Source: Laceyella sediminis (GTDB lineage Bacteria; Bacillota; Bacilli; Thermoactinomycetales; Thermoactinomycetaceae). Taken from it: 64,000 bases of DNA. Position 1 is the first letter of the stretch; the number at the start of each line of letters is the position of its first letter. Made by a program: the position numbers and the translations under genes. Shown here one piece after another: positions 16,994 through 25,100 of the stretch. The DNA is taken from positions 62,001 through 126,000 of the forward strand of contig NZ_PVTZ01000009.1 of assembly GCF_003003125.1 (NCBI RefSeq). Reading direction: 5' to 3'. The notes below the pieces were generated by a model, which had not been told where the DNA came from, ran no database searches, and was given only the letters and a program-made list of their open reading frames with translations.

Positions 16994-17320
16994 TTTTTGA
17001 AGTTTCATGCGCACACGGTGCCGTCTGCCCCAGCCATTTAATACATCCAGCACTTCTTTGATCGATTTTCCGTATTCCGTCAAGGAATATTCCACTTTGG
17101 GAGGAACCTGACAGTATACTTGGCGATGAACCAGGCCATCTTGCTCTAGCTCCCGCAGTTGTTGTGTCAACATCTTCTGAGTGATGTTGGGCATACTGCG
17201 TTTCAACTCACTGAAGCGCTTGACCCCGTCCAACAGATGGCACAAAATCACCAATTTCCACTTCCCACCGATGACTTTGAGCGTGGTTTCTACAGCATGC
17301 TTAAATTCAAGGTCTCCCAC
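16988..17320 (-). CDS. HxlR family winged-helix transcription regulator
   Basis: A 110-aa DNA-binding protein. The hallmark region GGKWKLVILCHLLDGVKRFSEL leads into NITQKMLTQQLRELEQDGLVHR, the helix-turn-helix and wing of HxlR/MarR-type regulators that often sense aldehydes or oxidants through a conserved cysteine. A cysteine (C27) lies in the helix before the HTH. It is convergent with the aldehyde dehydrogenase, so aldehyde sensing is a reasonable inference. The start has GTGGGAG upstream. Confidence 0.88.
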   Translation of the reverse strand: MGDLEFKHAVETTLKVIGGKWKLVILCHLLDGVKRFSELKRSMPNITQKMLTQQLRELEQDGLVHRQVYCQVPPKVEYSLTEYGKSIKEVLDVLNGWGRRHRVRMKLQKQ

Positions 17321-17748
17321 ATTGTCACGCTCCCACTTGTATAAATAATCTATTTTCTAAAAATTGTATCATATCGTAGGGAGATTTGTTGACTCGCGCG
17401 ACGCATAAAAAGCAGGCAACCACTTCGTTGCCTGTTTTCACATGGGTGATGGAGCTTACGTTGTCGGTTTGCTCATTAGACAGGCAATCATGATAAACAT
17501 GGGGAGAGAAAAGGAATAAACTTGTTTTTGGGGGTGTATGGTAAATCAAGTTGCTGATCAGCAAATGCGGGTATTGGGGTTTGTTTGAGTACAAAAAGAA
17601 ATATTTCTATTTGTAAGACATGAATCCCTTTAAAGATATATGAACTCGCCGCAATGCCTACTCTAGCGAATGGGTTCATGTTAGAATAAACGGTAGTAGG
17701 TTCGGAACTTGAAAAAAGTGAAAATCAGATTTAAAGGGGAAGCGCTGT
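17321..17748. other. 428-bp gene-free interval with one terminator-like hairpin
   Basis: No frame here has a ribosome site or coding-like composition. A hairpin at 17413-17434 (CAGGCAAC with GTTGCCTG, 6-base loop) is followed by TTTT on the + strand and by CTTTTT on the - strand, so it could work in either direction, yet no gene ends beside it. It may end a small RNA or readthrough from the pseudokinase side. The promoter of the kinase-like operon should lie at the right end but is not clear. Confidence 0.5.
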
Positions 17749-18507
17749 ATGAAGCTGAAGGAACAAGGGGAGATGATTAACGGGACGTACCGTGTACTCA
17801 AAACATTTCCATTTGTCATCGGCACCTTGTATTATACGGAAGCGCATCAAGACTCAGGGATCGTTTGCAAGCGGTTTGTCCACGCCCTGGAGCTGGATGC
17901 GATGCCGCACCAAGTGGAACCGGAAGAGGTTTTGGCACGCGACGAGTCCGTATTTTTTCCGGTGAAGGAAGTGTTTGTGGAAGACGGGGTCTTGTATCAA
18001 GTATTTCGACGTTTGGAAGGAAACCTCCTTGCTCATCATTTAATTCAGCATTCTCCTCTAAACTTGGAAGAAACAGTCTGGATCGCGCGGGGAATCGTTA
18101 ATCACCTGTTACGGTTGTATGGAGAGAAGCAACTGACGATTATCCATCCGCAAAATGTGTTGTTGACTCCCGGCAAGGCAATCCGCTTTTTGTACGGGGG
18201 AGCGTGGGGGGCGCTACCTAAAGGACTGGCTCCCCAAGTGGATCAGAAGACCAATCAGTTAGTCGACTCCTATACGTTAGGAACATTGATTTATAGAATG
18301 TTGACGGGAAAAAATCCCATAGGCGTCGGTTTGACGATTCCGCCGATTTCCACCTATTGTAAAGAGTGTCCGCCAGAATTGGATGAGTGGATCGAGCGAA
18401 CCTGTTCATTTGATCTCCATAAACGACCGACGATCGCTGAAACAGCTGATTTCCTAGAATGGTTAGCAGAACGAAGGGTAAAAGTTGGAGGAGAGCGTGA
18501 TGAGTGA
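17749..18507 (+). CDS. Protein kinase-like pseudokinase
   Basis: A 252-aa protein with the outline of a Ser/Thr kinase fold: INGTYRVLKTF at the position of the glycine loop, CKRF at the ATP-lysine strand, HPQNVLL (133-139) at the catalytic loop, and an SYTLGTLIYRMLTGKNP segment matching kinase helix F. The catalytic HRD aspartate is missing (HPQN only) and the DFG motif reads YGG (149-151). It therefore should not transfer phosphate and probably acts as a binding or scaffold module. AAAGGGGA precedes the ATG. It overlaps the next, paralogous gene by 8 bp. Confidence 0.75.
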   Translation: MKLKEQGEMINGTYRVLKTFPFVIGTLYYTEAHQDSGIVCKRFVHALELDAMPHQVEPEEVLARDESVFFPVKEVFVEDGVLYQVFRRLEGNLLAHHLIQHSPLNLEETVWIARGIVNHLLRLYGEKQLTIIHPQNVLLTPGKAIRFLYGGAWGALPKGLAPQVDQKTNQLVDSYTLGTLIYRMLTGKNPIGVGLTIPPISTYCKECPPELDEWIERTCSFDLHKRPTIAETADFLEWLAERRVKVGGERDE

Positions 18508-20470
18508 GTTTAAACAGAAAGGCGATATTATTCAGGGTACATATGAGATCACGAGTGTGTTTCCCTTCGTGGAAGGGGTACTTTACTACACAACCGTGAA
18601 GAAGGAAGGTCCGGATTCTGGGCAAACTCGTTTTATCCATGCGGTCAATATGAAGAAAAAACCGGCCGATTATGAATTGGATGAGTTGATGTCGCGGAAT
18701 CAGGAAATGTTTTTTCCGATTCAGGAAGTGTTTTTGGAAGACGGGAAGCTGTATCAGGTATTTAACAAGATGGAGGGCATCCTGTTTGGGGTTTATCTCA
18801 TGCGTAGTGCTCCACTGACGATGGATGAAGTGGCGCGCATTTTGAAGACGGTCACCAACCATTTGATGCAATGTTATGATGAAGATCAGTTTGCGTTGAT
18901 TGACCCGCAAAACATGATGATTACCTCCACTGGGGAAGTCCGGTTCTTGTTTGGCGGCCCCAAGCGGCTGTTTGGGTTGGCGCGCCGGGAAGCGGAAGAT
19001 GTGAAGAAAGTGGCCCAAGTGCTGTACCAGATGTTGACGGGGAAGCGGGTTGATGACAAAGCCGACAAAGTGGAACCGGTGAAAGAGACGCGGAAAGACA
19101 TGTCGTTGGAATTAGAAAGCCTGATTCAGCGCGCGTTGTCGGCTGATCCGCTAAAAAGGCCACGAGTTCGGGATTTCTGGCGTTGGGCTGAGCAGTACGA
19201 AGAAAAAAAGCAAAAAAAATCCAAGTCAGCAGGCGAAGTTTTGCCAGCCAAAGTAGAAACCAAGAATTCAAAAGAAGAAACCCTTCCCAGACCGGTGAAA
19301 GGGAAGCAAGCGGAGAAACGGAAGCAGGTGGAACAACGTCCGCGGGCACGCCGTCCTATAGCCGCGTTGCTTGGTGTCGTTGCCGCTTTGGCGGTGGCTG
19401 TTGGGGGTTTCATGTGGTTGAGTGGTGATTCGGCGGAAGACGTGCTGGCCGCTGGCGGCATTCTTGATTCTTCCGTGGAGAAGGATGCTGAACAGGCGTT
19501 TGCCTATTATCAGCAATCCAACTTGGCATATGACCGCAAACAGTTGGAGCAAGCGATCGCACTGGGACGCAAGGCGTTGAGCGCCGATCTGGGGAAAAAA
19601 GAGTACTATATTAACTTGGCCAATATGTATGGTGTGGCCCAACAATATGAAAAGGGGAAAGTGGTGCTGGAAGCAGCTGTTGCCGAATTCCCTGATGAGC
19701 CAAGATTACTTGACGATTTGTCGGTTTTCTCTTATTACCTGAAGGACTACACTGGGGCGCTGGAAGCGGCGAACCGTGCCGTGAAGCTGAATCCAGGTGC
19801 CGGTTCATATTATTATCACCAAGGCAAGATTTATGGGGCTTTGAAACAATATGACAAAGCGATTCAATCCCTTCGCTACGCTACTATCGTCAGCAAGAAG
19901 ACGCCCCGCTATTATCATGATTTAGCCGTTTATTTAAACATGAAGGGCCAGTTGGACGATGCGATCACGGAGGCCAAAAAGGCGGCAAAATATGCTGATC
20001 GGAAGCAGGAGGAGTACCATCTCACATTGGGCGTACTCTACCTGAAAAAATGGGAGCAAGTCTCCAAAAACACTTCGCTAACCCCTCAGAAAAGGGAAGA
20101 AGAGATGGCCGAATACAGCAAACGGGCTTATCGCGCGTTTAATGATGCGGTGGATAAGGAAAAGCGTTTCCCTAAGGGGCAATATTACAAAGCGTTGGCT
20201 CATTATTTGCACGGCAACTTTAAGTCTGCCAACCTGGCGGCATTGAAAGCGGCGGAGTTGGAGCCGAATAATGCCATCTATCAATATCAGCTTGGCTTGA
20301 CGTACATTGCGTTGGGGGACAAGGAGAATGCCCTCAGCGTGTTGGAAAAGGCTTATCAGATCGATGCAAACAACTCACTAATTCAAGACGCGATCAAAAA
20401 AGCCCAGCAGATTAAGCCACAAAAAGCAGACACCAAGAAGGAGGAAAAGACCGATGAGAAAAAACAATAA
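18500..20470 (+). CDS. Pseudokinase-transmembrane-TPR protein
   Basis: A 656-aa membrane protein. ATG 18500 follows GGAGGAG; an upstream TTG frame adds five residues without a site of its own. Residues 1-235 are a second pseudokinase, paralogous to the preceding gene, with DPQNMMI (135-141) in place of the catalytic loop and FGG (151-153) in place of DFG. A lysine/glutamate-rich linker leads to a membrane helix at about 286-306, then tetratricopeptide repeats from about 330 to 635 on the outer side, and a lysine-rich tail. The layout suggests an envelope scaffold sensing a cytosolic ligand. Confidence 0.8.
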   Translation: MSEFKQKGDIIQGTYEITSVFPFVEGVLYYTTVKKEGPDSGQTRFIHAVNMKKKPADYELDELMSRNQEMFFPIQEVFLEDGKLYQVFNKMEGILFGVYLMRSAPLTMDEVARILKTVTNHLMQCYDEDQFALIDPQNMMITSTGEVRFLFGGPKRLFGLARREAEDVKKVAQVLYQMLTGKRVDDKADKVEPVKETRKDMSLELESLIQRALSADPLKRPRVRDFWRWAEQYEEKKQKKSKSAGEVLPAKVETKNSKEETLPRPVKGKQAEKRKQVEQRPRARRPIAALLGVVAALAVAVGGFMWLSGDSAEDVLAAGGILDSSVEKDAEQAFAYYQQSNLAYDRKQLEQAIALGRKALSADLGKKEYYINLANMYGVAQQYEKGKVVLEAAVAEFPDEPRLLDDLSVFSYYLKDYTGALEAANRAVKLNPGAGSYYYHQGKIYGALKQYDKAIQSLRYATIVSKKTPRYYHDLAVYLNMKGQLDDAITEAKKAAKYADRKQEEYHLTLGVLYLKKWEQVSKNTSLTPQKREEEMAEYSKRAYRAFNDAVDKEKRFPKGQYYKALAHYLHGNFKSANLAALKAAELEPNNAIYQYQLGLTYIALGDKENALSVLEKAYQIDANNSLIQDAIKKAQQIKPQKADTKKEEKTDEKKQ

Positions 20471-20654
20471 CCGCCGGATGGGTTGGTTGGTTGCAATTGT
20501 TGGGATCGGTGCGTTTTTCTCTTTCGCCCCGTATAGTGAGGCGTTGCCCCCGGTGGTGGTGCAGGTCCCCTCATTGCAGATGGAGCTGGAACAAGTAGAT
20601 TTCCCACCGGTGCCAGCCAGCACAGAAGTCAAGGCGAAGGCAAAAGAAGAATAG
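20454..20654 (+). CDS. Small exported or membrane-anchored protein at the end of the pseudokinase operon
   Basis: A 66-aa protein overlapping the TPR gene by 17 bp, with AAGGAGGAAAAG upstream of the ATG. Residues 1-8 are basic, 9-28 hydrophobic, then SEALPP, a plausible signal peptidase site. The remaining 37 residues are proline-, valine- and glutamate-rich. Translational coupling and a terminator right after suggest that it is a true third member of the operon. No family recognised. Confidence 0.6.
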   Translation: MRKNNNRRMGWLVAIVGIGAFFSFAPYSEALPPVVVQVPSLQMELEQVDFPPVPASTEVKAKAKEE

Positions 20655-20680
20655 TCGGCTCATTAGAGCCGGCTTTTTTT
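20655..20680 (+). terminator. Terminator of the pseudokinase operon
   Basis: CGGCTC pairs with GAGCCG around ATTA, followed by a run of T residues (GCTTTTTTT). It directly follows the stop at 20654. Confidence 0.92.
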
Positions 20681-20705
20681 AGGCTGTATGGCTTTCCTCA
20701 ATCGC

Positions 20706-20734
20706 TTGACTTTCGCTTATGGGGATAGTAATAT
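20706..20734 (+). promoter_or_regulatory. Sigma-A type promoter for tRNA-Ala
   Basis: TTGACT (20706-20711), 17 bases, TAATAT (20729-20734); transcription would start about 15 bases before the tRNA. Confidence 0.8.
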
Positions 20735-20757
20735 AATTCTTGTCTTTAATTACATAT

Positions 20758-20833
20758 GGGGCTATAGCTCAGCTGGGAGAGCACCTGCCTTGCAAGCAGG
20801 GGGTCAGCGGTTCGAATCCGCTTAGCTCCACCA
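20758..20833 (+). tRNA. tRNA-Ala (anticodon TGC)
   Basis: A 76-base cloverleaf: acceptor GGGGCTA pairs with TAGCTCC (one G-T pair). The D arm is GCTCAGCTGGGAGAGC, the anticodon arm CCTGC-CTTGCAA-GCAGG has TGC at the wobble to third positions, the T arm includes GGTTCGAATCC, and discriminator A plus encoded CCA complete it. It is a single tRNA gene, with a consensus promoter before and a terminator after. Confidence 0.97.
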
Positions 20834-20840
20834 CTTCACA

Positions 20841-20872
20841 AATTGCACCTCTTAGCGGGGTGCAATTTTTTG
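20841..20872 (+). terminator. Terminator after tRNA-Ala
   Basis: AATTGCACC pairs with GGTGCAATT, followed by a T run, 8 bases after the tRNA 3' end. Confidence 0.9.
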
Positions 20873-20984
20873 TTTTTGGTGCTCAATGTTATCTGAGATG
20901 GATGGTTGCCCTTTGTTTTTTTGCATAATTTTATGGAAAGAGGGAAAAAGGTAGTCATGATTGGTTTAAAGGAGGCAAGAGATT

Positions 20985-22079
20985 GTGGAAGGGGAGAAGA
21001 AGAAGGGCGGGCGAAATCGGCTCATATCATGGTTGGGCGGATTGGGGGTGCTGCTTCTCAGTTTAGGCGGGAAGTTGAAGGCCTTGTTGCCGTTGTTGAA
21101 ATTTGGCAAATTCGGCGGGACGTTGGTTTCGATGTTTGTGTCGATCGGCGGTTATGCCTTGATCTACCCCTTTGAGTTTGCTGTCGGGCTGGTCATGATG
21201 ATATTTATCCATGAGATGGGGCATGTGTGGGCAGCACGACTCAAAGGCCTTCCAGTTTCGGCGCCGTCGTTCATCCCGTTCTTAGGGGCGCTGATTACGA
21301 TGAAGCGCCAGCCTTCAGATGCTGCGACGGAAGCATTTATCGCTTATGGCGGTCCTCTGATGGGAACGTTGGGGGCCCTCGCCTGCTATGGATTGGGGTT
21401 GTGGTTGGATTCCTCCATTATAGTGGCGGTTGCCGTGGTGGGCTTCATGATCAATTTGTTTAACATGATTCCGGTACATCCCTTGGACGGCGGTCGCATT
21501 GTCACAGCTGTGACGCGCTGGCTGTGGGGACTAGGCTTGATCTTGGGTGCGGCGCTAATCATATGGTCGAAAAGCATTCTCTTGATTATCATTTACATTA
21601 TGTTTGTTATTGAATTATGGTCTACATATGGGCGCAAGAAGCGGAAAGCAAAACCGAGTTTGTTTCAAATCGAGGCCAAAATCGAAGAACAGAAGTTTTC
21701 CGAGGCGGGCGTATGGATTCCTGGGGAAGACCATCGTCGCCCATTGCCGTTTGTTCAGTATTGTGAATTGGAAGATCAAAGCCACCAGGTGGCAGTGGAA
21801 TTCCCTGGCTTGGGCACCATCGCCACCTTCGAAATGCAAGGGGAATTGCATGAGTTGAACTTGGTTAAGACCACCACTGAGGGGCAAGGTGTGGTGCGAA
21901 TGATATTGGAAGGGAGATACACACCCGAACGGATCGGAGCGATTAACCGAGATGAGAAGTATTACAGTGTTTCTCCCAAGACGCGATGGGCATTCGGCAT
22001 TGCGTATATCGGATTGATCGCATTCCTGTGCTACATGGTGTATGTGACAGGCCAAGCGCCGTTGGAACAAATCCGGTAA
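20985..22079 (+). CDS. M50 family site-2 type intramembrane metalloprotease
   Basis: A 364-aa polytopic zinc protease. HEMGH at about 76-80 is the zinc-binding HExxH motif, and NxxPxxPLDGGR at 160-171 supplies the third ligand (D168). Hydrophobic segments surround both motifs. The last 140 residues hold an extra soluble domain and a final membrane helix near 337-355. GTG 20985 follows AAAGGAGG by 9 bases. Substrate unknown; site-2 proteases of this class (SpoIVFB or YydH-like) release membrane-bound regulators or process peptides. It is a single gene between two terminators. Confidence 0.87.
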   Translation: MEGEKKKGGRNRLISWLGGLGVLLLSLGGKLKALLPLLKFGKFGGTLVSMFVSIGGYALIYPFEFAVGLVMMIFIHEMGHVWAARLKGLPVSAPSFIPFLGALITMKRQPSDAATEAFIAYGGPLMGTLGALACYGLGLWLDSSIIVAVAVVGFMINLFNMIPVHPLDGGRIVTAVTRWLWGLGLILGAALIIWSKSILLIIIYIMFVIELWSTYGRKKRKAKPSLFQIEAKIEEQKFSEAGVWIPGEDHRRPLPFVQYCELEDQSHQVAVEFPGLGTIATFEMQGELHELNLVKTTTEGQGVVRMILEGRYTPERIGAINRDEKYYSVSPKTRWAFGIAYIGLIAFLCYMVYVTGQAPLEQIR

Positions 22080-22116
22080 GAAGATAGATGCGAAGGCAAA
22101 TCAATCCCAAGAAACA

Positions 22117-22153
22117 AAAGAGGAGCCGCCTGTATTTGGGCGGTTCCTCTTTC
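22117..22153. terminator. Terminator after the M50 protease gene, possibly bidirectional
   Basis: AAAGAGGA-CCGCC pairs with GGCGG-TCCTCTTT around a short loop. The A-rich left and T-rich right flanks would allow it to act for the protease gene on + and the lipoprotein gene on -. Confidence 0.85.
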
Positions 22154-22253
22154 GTAAGTGGAATTAGCTCATTTGTTGGGTGACGGGATATGATCCCGTT
22201 TGGCTTATTTTATCAAAAGTTTGCTGTTGTGGAAATGCTTGTGTCTTTCATTT

Positions 22254-23000
22254 TTATTTAATGGTGATCGTTCGTGTGGTATGGTCATGTTCGCTGCCTT
22301 TTTCCACATGCAACTTGAGTTGGTAGGTGCCAGGCTTGGCGAAGGTGAGCCGTGTTTCATAATTGCCAGCTTTGGTTTCGGCCGTATCGGAAAACAAGTG
22401 CTTGTCATCCCCTTCACGCCAGTACTCAAATTGGACGTTTGCATCGGTAAAAGGCTTGTTTGCTTTGGAGACGTGTCCAGTGATGGCCACTTGCGTGCCA
22501 GCTTTGGCGTCAGTGGGCGCTTCGATGTGTAAGTGAAGGTTGCTCTTGTGATGGTCTTCGGCGGTGCTGTGATGGGATGCGCTGGGATTGCCGACGACAA
22601 AGGTGGCGTTGATCATCTGGTGGGTTGCCGGTGTCGTCACATGCACAACCGCTACATGTTGTCCATCGTCTTTAAAGGTGTGAGTAGCTTGGTACACGCC
22701 ACCCTTCGTTTTTTGGGCTGCGATCATTTGGTGTTTGTCACCTTGTTTCCATACTTCAAACTCCACTTTGGCATCTTCGACAGGTTGTTTATCGGCTGTG
22801 ATATGAGAGATGAGTTTCACAGGTTTATCCTTGTCGGGATGGGCTGGATCAGTTTGAAAGGTAATATTCAACTGCGTGGGTTGGGTGGTCTGTGTATGGT
22901 GCTGATGATGTTGGGTTTGCTTCGTGTTGGTTTGGCATGCGGTCAATACTCCAGACAAGGTCAGGAGTCCCACCAATAACATAGCCGTATGTCGTTTCAT
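22254..23000 (-). CDS. YtkA/FixH-like two-domain lipoprotein
   Basis: A 248-aa secreted lipoprotein. I start at the ATG giving MKRHTAMLLV, preceded by AAGGGAG; the lipobox LTAC places the anchored cysteine at 22. A histidine/glutamine/threonine-rich linker (HHQHH) follows. Two similar beta-sandwich domains (about 42-135 and 150-248) each carry the YtkA-like pattern VEFEVWKQGDKH or VQFEYWREGDDKH and end in a HVAVVHV or YQLKLHV strand; a second His-rich stretch (SHHSTAEDHH) separates them. The many histidines suggest metal binding, perhaps copper; this is inference. It is co-directional with the adjacent two-component system. Confidence 0.8.
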   Translation of the reverse strand: MKRHTAMLLVGLLTLSGVLTACQTNTKQTQHHQHHTQTTQPTQLNITFQTDPAHPDKDKPVKLISHITADKQPVEDAKVEFEVWKQGDKHQMIAAQKTKGGVYQATHTFKDDGQHVAVVHVTTPATHQMINATFVVGNPSASHHSTAEDHHKSNLHLHIEAPTDAKAGTQVAITGHVSKANKPFTDANVQFEYWREGDDKHLFSDTAETKAGNYETRLTFAKPGTYQLKLHVEKGSEHDHTTRTITIK

Positions 23001-23086
23001 TCCTGCTTTCTCCCTTCTGAACCTTCCAAAAAAGCTCAACCTCTATTGTCAGCCTTTCCCTGTGGTTTGGCTATCCCTCTTTTGGG

Positions 23087-23761
23087 CTATTTTTCATCAT
23101 CGTCTCCCTGAAACCGTTGGGAAACCCATCCTTGTTCAACGGCGAAGCGGGCCAATTGTACCCGGTTGTGCAAATGCAATTTCTGCATGATGTTTTTTAA
23201 ATGGTTCTTCACCGTATACTCTGAGATCGTGCAGGCGGCCGCAATTTCACGGTTGCTCAATCCTTTGGCCACATGGGTGAGAATCTCTTGTTCACGGCTG
23301 GTTAAGTTTGTGGAAGCGGGAGCCTTAGTAGGAGAAGGGGTAAATTCATGCAAAATCCGGCTGGCGATTTCTTTGGGCATCGGTGCCTCATCGGCCACGA
23401 TGGATCGTAAATAGGTGAGCCAGATCGAAGGATTCAAGTTTTTCAATAGGTAACCCTGTGCCCCTTTTTTCAGCGCCTCAAACAGATCAGACGCATCATC
23501 GGAAACCGTGACCATCACAATTTTGATGGAGGGGTATGCTTCTTTGATCATCCGTGTCGCTTCTAGGCCACTCAGTCCCGGCATGTTGATGTCCATCAAC
23601 ACCATATCGGGCACTAGCTCAGCTGCCAACCTCACCACTTCATAACCGTCTTGCGCTTCCCCCACCAATTCAAAAAAAGGGTCTTGCTCGATGATCATCC
23701 GCATGGCCTGACGGGCGTGTTTGTGGTCGTCTCCAATGAGAATCCGGCAAGGCTCAGCCAC
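23087..23761 (-). CDS. NarL/LuxR family response regulator
   Basis: A 224-aa two-domain regulator. The receiver domain shows acidic residues D11/D12, the phospho-acceptor D57 (VLMDINMPG) and a GYLLKN lysine. The C-terminal LuxR helix-turn-helix (LTSREQEILTHVAKGLSNREIA...VKNHLKNIMQKL) binds DNA. I chose GTG 23761, which has AGGAGGGG 6 bases upstream and overlaps the kinase stop by 8 bases. It is coupled to the preceding sensor kinase; targets may include the downstream lipoprotein gene, 86 bp away in the same direction. Confidence 0.92.
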   Translation of the reverse strand: MAEPCRILIGDDHKHARQAMRMIIEQDPFFELVGEAQDGYEVVRLAAELVPDMVLMDINMPGLSGLEATRMIKEAYPSIKIVMVTVSDDASDLFEALKKGAQGYLLKNLNPSIWLTYLRSIVADEAPMPKEIASRILHEFTPSPTKAPASTNLTSREQEILTHVAKGLSNREIAAACTISEYTVKNHLKNIMQKLHLHNRVQLARFAVEQGWVSQRFQGDDDEK

Positions 23762-24593
23762 GCAAATCCCCTCCTGCTGAAATGATTTGGAGCCTCGTTT
23801 TGCCATGTTCCCGTGTAAGGCTGAAATCAGCCTTCATGTTGTGAGCTCGTTCCTGCATGATCTTCAAACCGAAGCGGTCATGATGTTGAAAAGGGTCATC
23901 AGTAAAACCTTTGCCATCATCAACCACTGTTAACGCCCATCCAGGCGGACGGGGTTCCAACCGCAAGGAGACGTGTTCGGCTGCCGCATGTTTGCGGATG
24001 TTAGTCAGCGCTTCCTGAATACAGTGGAACAGCTCCACTTTTTCACGAGGGGTTAATAGCTCTTCCTTCAAGTCGATATGGGCTTCCAAGTGAATGCCCG
24101 TGTCGAGCTGATACTGATCGAGCCAGTGAACCAGCCGCTCATGCCACACATGGGATGCTTCACTGGAAGAGTGTTTGAGGTTGTAGATCGATTGGCGCAC
24201 ATCGTCGTGGATGAGACGCAAGTGCTTGTGCACCTGATTTAGTTCCCCATCGTCGTATTTTAGTTTGAGCCGATCCAATTGCACTGAGCATAAGAATAGG
24301 GTTTGCGCGATTCCGTCGTGCAATTCTCTAGCGATCCGTTCTCTTTCTTGCAACACGGCTTTTTCCGCCCGTTCTTTTTTCAGATCCTCCTGCATTTTTT
24401 CATACACCACAAACAGGTGCAACAACAGTGTGATGGTGACCAAAAATACGATGACAGGCGTTAGTATGTTGCCCGCATCCATGGAGATGTACGGCAAGAG
24501 AAACTCGTGTCGTACGTATTCCCACACCCCAACCACGACAGTCGGGATGGTGAGAATCAACCATTTAATTTGTTTGTATCGCAACGTTACCAC
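23754..24593 (-). CDS. NarL-type sensor histidine kinase (HisKA_3)
   Basis: A 279-aa membrane sensor. Two membrane helices at about 10-25 and 44-64 enclose a very short outer loop, then a coiled coil leads to the phospho-acceptor H92 in ERERIARELHDGIAQ, the HisKA_3 signature. The HATPase domain follows, with EALTNIRKHAAA (N box) and VVDDGKGF (G1 box). With almost no extracytoplasmic domain it probably senses a membrane or cytosolic cue. The start codon is GTG at 24593, with a modest CGGAG upstream; a TTG a few codons in is an alternative. Confidence 0.9.
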   Translation of the reverse strand: MVTLRYKQIKWLILTIPTVVVGVWEYVRHEFLLPYISMDAGNILTPVIVFLVTITLLLHLFVVYEKMQEDLKKERAEKAVLQERERIARELHDGIAQTLFLCSVQLDRLKLKYDDGELNQVHKHLRLIHDDVRQSIYNLKHSSSEASHVWHERLVHWLDQYQLDTGIHLEAHIDLKEELLTPREKVELFHCIQEALTNIRKHAAAEHVSLRLEPRPPGWALTVVDDGKGFTDDPFQHHDRFGLKIMQERAHNMKADFSLTREHGKTRLQIISAGGDLRG

Positions 24594-24640
24594 TCCGTTT
24601 TATAGCATGTTCATCTGTGGGAACAGGGTAGGGCGATTCT

Positions 24641-24768
24641 AGGGTGTGTATGAATCAAGTTGGTAGGGAAGAAGCGGCGGAAAAACCTTTTCTCGATGAG
24701 CGCCTCGTCACGCGTGAAGCGAATGAGAAAATGGTTTTGGAGCCGCTTGCCTATTCATCAGACCACCG
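24641..24768 (+). mobile_element. MITE-like repeat, third copy
   Basis: The left end CTA-GGGTGTGTATGA matches the terminal repeat of the element at 14319-14453, and the interior (GGAAGAAGCGGCGGAAAAACC...GAGCGCCTCGTCACGCGTGAAGC) is close to it in opposite orientation. The right end (TTCATCAGACCACC) is degraded. It lies just upstream of the sensor kinase gene. Confidence 0.68.
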
Positions 24769-24889
24769 TTTTCCCAATCTGAAAAATAGCGTTCGGTACC
24801 ATTTCTTAATCTATCATGACGTAGGCCTAGCAATCTGTAAACAAAAAGGAACGAAATAGCTTGAAGGGAAAAGGAGGAGGGTTGAGGAT

Positions 24890-25100
24890 AAGAAAATAAA
24901 AAACCATCGGCGGAGACTCGCCCATGGCATGTGGTTGTAAAGTTGAAAATGGGGGAAAACACACCTTTGTTCATGGAAGCCGTCCAGGGGGGAGTAGCCT
25001 GCAATGGGAACCGCTTCGAAGCGTACCCAAGCAAAGCTGTGCCAGTAAGCATGAGAAAAAGCTTATTCATGGAGGACGACTTCTTTCCCAAAGGGTGTTT
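24890..25100 (+). ncRNA. Candidate structured leader RNA of unknown class
   Basis: CCGTCC (about 24990) can pair with GGACG (about 25074), enclosing the hairpin TGGG-AAC-CGCT-TCGA-AGCG-TA-CCCA and a second arm built on CATGA/TCATG. A GGCG-GAGACT-CGCC hairpin lies upstream. The strand after the first stem reads GGGGGGAGTAGC, which recalls the conserved loop of yybP-ykoY manganese riboswitches, but the rest of that consensus is not convincing and no transporter gene follows. No frame in 24769-25373 has a good ribosome site. The direction (+) is a guess. Confidence 0.3.

Noticed and set aside
17749-20470. Active PASTA/PknB-type Ser/Thr kinases
   Set aside because: Catalytic-loop aspartate and DFG are absent in both, and there are no PASTA domains.
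20758-22079. tRNA-Ala as an attachment site for an integrated element
   Set aside because: No integrase and no repeat of the tRNA 3' end were noticed downstream; the flanking genes are ordinary.
24708-25091. 127-codon open frame on the - strand
   Set aside because: No Shine-Dalgarno before any of its ATGs, and it crosses the MITE-like repeat and the structured region; composition is not protein-like.
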